From the NCBI RefSeq assembly GCF_016801025.1, contig NZ_CP068983.1, forward strand, positions 2,479,001 through 2,543,000: DNA of 64,000 nucleotides. The letters run 5' to 3'. This document shows, piece by piece, positions 63,757 to 64,000 of this stretch. The position numbers were made by a program, and so were the translations under genes. Within the stretch, counting starts at the first letter, position 1. Every line of letters begins with the position of its first letter. The notes beneath the pieces are model-generated. The model made no database searches. It saw nothing but the letters and a program-made list of their open reading frames with translations, and had not been told where the DNA came from. This DNA is from Paradevosia shaoguanensis. Its GTDB lineage: Bacteria; Pseudomonadota; Alphaproteobacteria; Rhizobiales; Devosiaceae.

Positions 63757-64000
63757 ATGGCGAGACAATATTTTGGTACCGATGGCATCCGAGGTTTGGC
63801 CAACGGCAAGAAGCTGACGCCGGAGTTGGCGCTCAAGGTCGGTATGGCGACCGGCATTGCCTTCCAGCGCGGCGACTATCGGCACCGCGTCGTGATCGGC
63901 AAGGATACGCGCCGCTCCGGCTATATGATCGAGAACGCGCTCACCGCCGGCTTCACGGCTGTCGGCATGGATGTGTTCCTCCTCGGCCCGATGCCAACAC
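63757..64000 (+). CDS. glmM: Phosphoglucosamine mutase GlmM (3' partial)
   Basis: The first 81 residues of GlmM, which interconverts glucosamine 6- and 1-phosphate for peptidoglycan and lipopolysaccharide. [16 protein letters not shown] and [17 protein letters not shown] are its N-terminal signatures. The catalytic phosphoserine near residue 100 is beyond the window. ftsH-glmM order is normal for this lineage. Confidence 0.93.
   Translation, partial: MARQYFGTDGIRGLANGKKLTPELALKVGMATGIAFQRGDYRHRVVIGKDTRRSGYMIENALTAGFTAVGMDVFLLGPMPT

Overview
The window is a GC-rich chromosomal stretch of an alphaproteobacterium, most likely of the order Hyphomicrobiales and possibly Devosia-like. This placement is an inference from gene content and order: a tkt-gap-pgk-class I aldolase cluster, a three-subunit PntAA/AB/B transhydrogenase, an alphaproteobacterial 6S RNA upstream of the 5-formyltetrahydrofolate cyclo-ligase gene, a 41-residue cysteine-free L36, an aa3-type COX subunit IV peptide, DUF4164-zapA, and ruvC-ruvA-ruvB followed by the tol-pal operon, tilS, ftsH and glmM. 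No rRNA, tRNA, prophage, transposase or CRISPR array was seen. Almost all of the window looks like conserved core genome.

Layout. 1-8.8 kb: the end of an ABC half-transporter, an aldo/keto reductase, a phosphoribosyltransferase, a PreP-like M16C peptidase, and a ligase-associated exonuclease with its ATP-dependent DNA ligase, followed by a small UVR-motif protein. 8.8-17.3 kb: a YoeB/YefM-type toxin-antitoxin pair, a MerR-family regulator and a complete fatty-acid beta-oxidation set (acyl-CoA ligase, FadE, FadJ, FadI). 17.3-23.2 kb: an oligopeptide ABC transporter operon (OppABCDF type). 23.3-28.9 kb: a single-domain receiver, rpmJ, two small genes, an orphan sigma54-dependent response regulator, oligoendopeptidase F and a COX IV-like peptide. 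29-32.3 kb: the pnt operon. 32.3-32.8 kb: a gene-poor region with terminators, a REP-like hairpin and a possible small RNA. 32.8-43.3 kb, minus strand: a MotB/MotA-like motor pair, inositol monophosphatase, a Sel1-repeat protein, a degenerate ThiE, and the lower glycolysis/pentose-phosphate cluster. 43.6-49.4 kb: DUF4164, zapA, a lytic transglycosylase, a CPA1 antiporter, 6S RNA, the cyclo-ligase, a YmdB-type phosphoesterase and YebC. 49.5-64 kb: a diguanylate cyclase, ruvCAB with two extra genes, ybgC, a CHRD protein, tolQRAB-pal-cpoB, tilS, ftsH and the start of glmM.

How parts work together. The most coherent regulatory picture is around the MerR gene. Three near-identical 16-bp dyads beginning TTGACGC sit over the -35 hexamers of the acyl-CoA ligase/merR promoter, the fadE-fadJ promoter and the downstream opp promoter, so beta-oxidation and peptide import may form one LiuR-like regulon. 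Other points of interest are a histone-H1-like Ala/Lys/Pro tail of about 100 residues on PntAA, a probably leaderless antitoxin whose promoter carries two GTAC cores spaced exactly 12 bp, a twin-arginine-type signal on TolB, a hairpin plus U-tract in the rpmJ leader, and unexplained inverted repeats near 32.7 kb, 43.45 kb and 17.45 kb. I did not find a clear, entirely novel multi-gene system; the findings are ranked accordingly.
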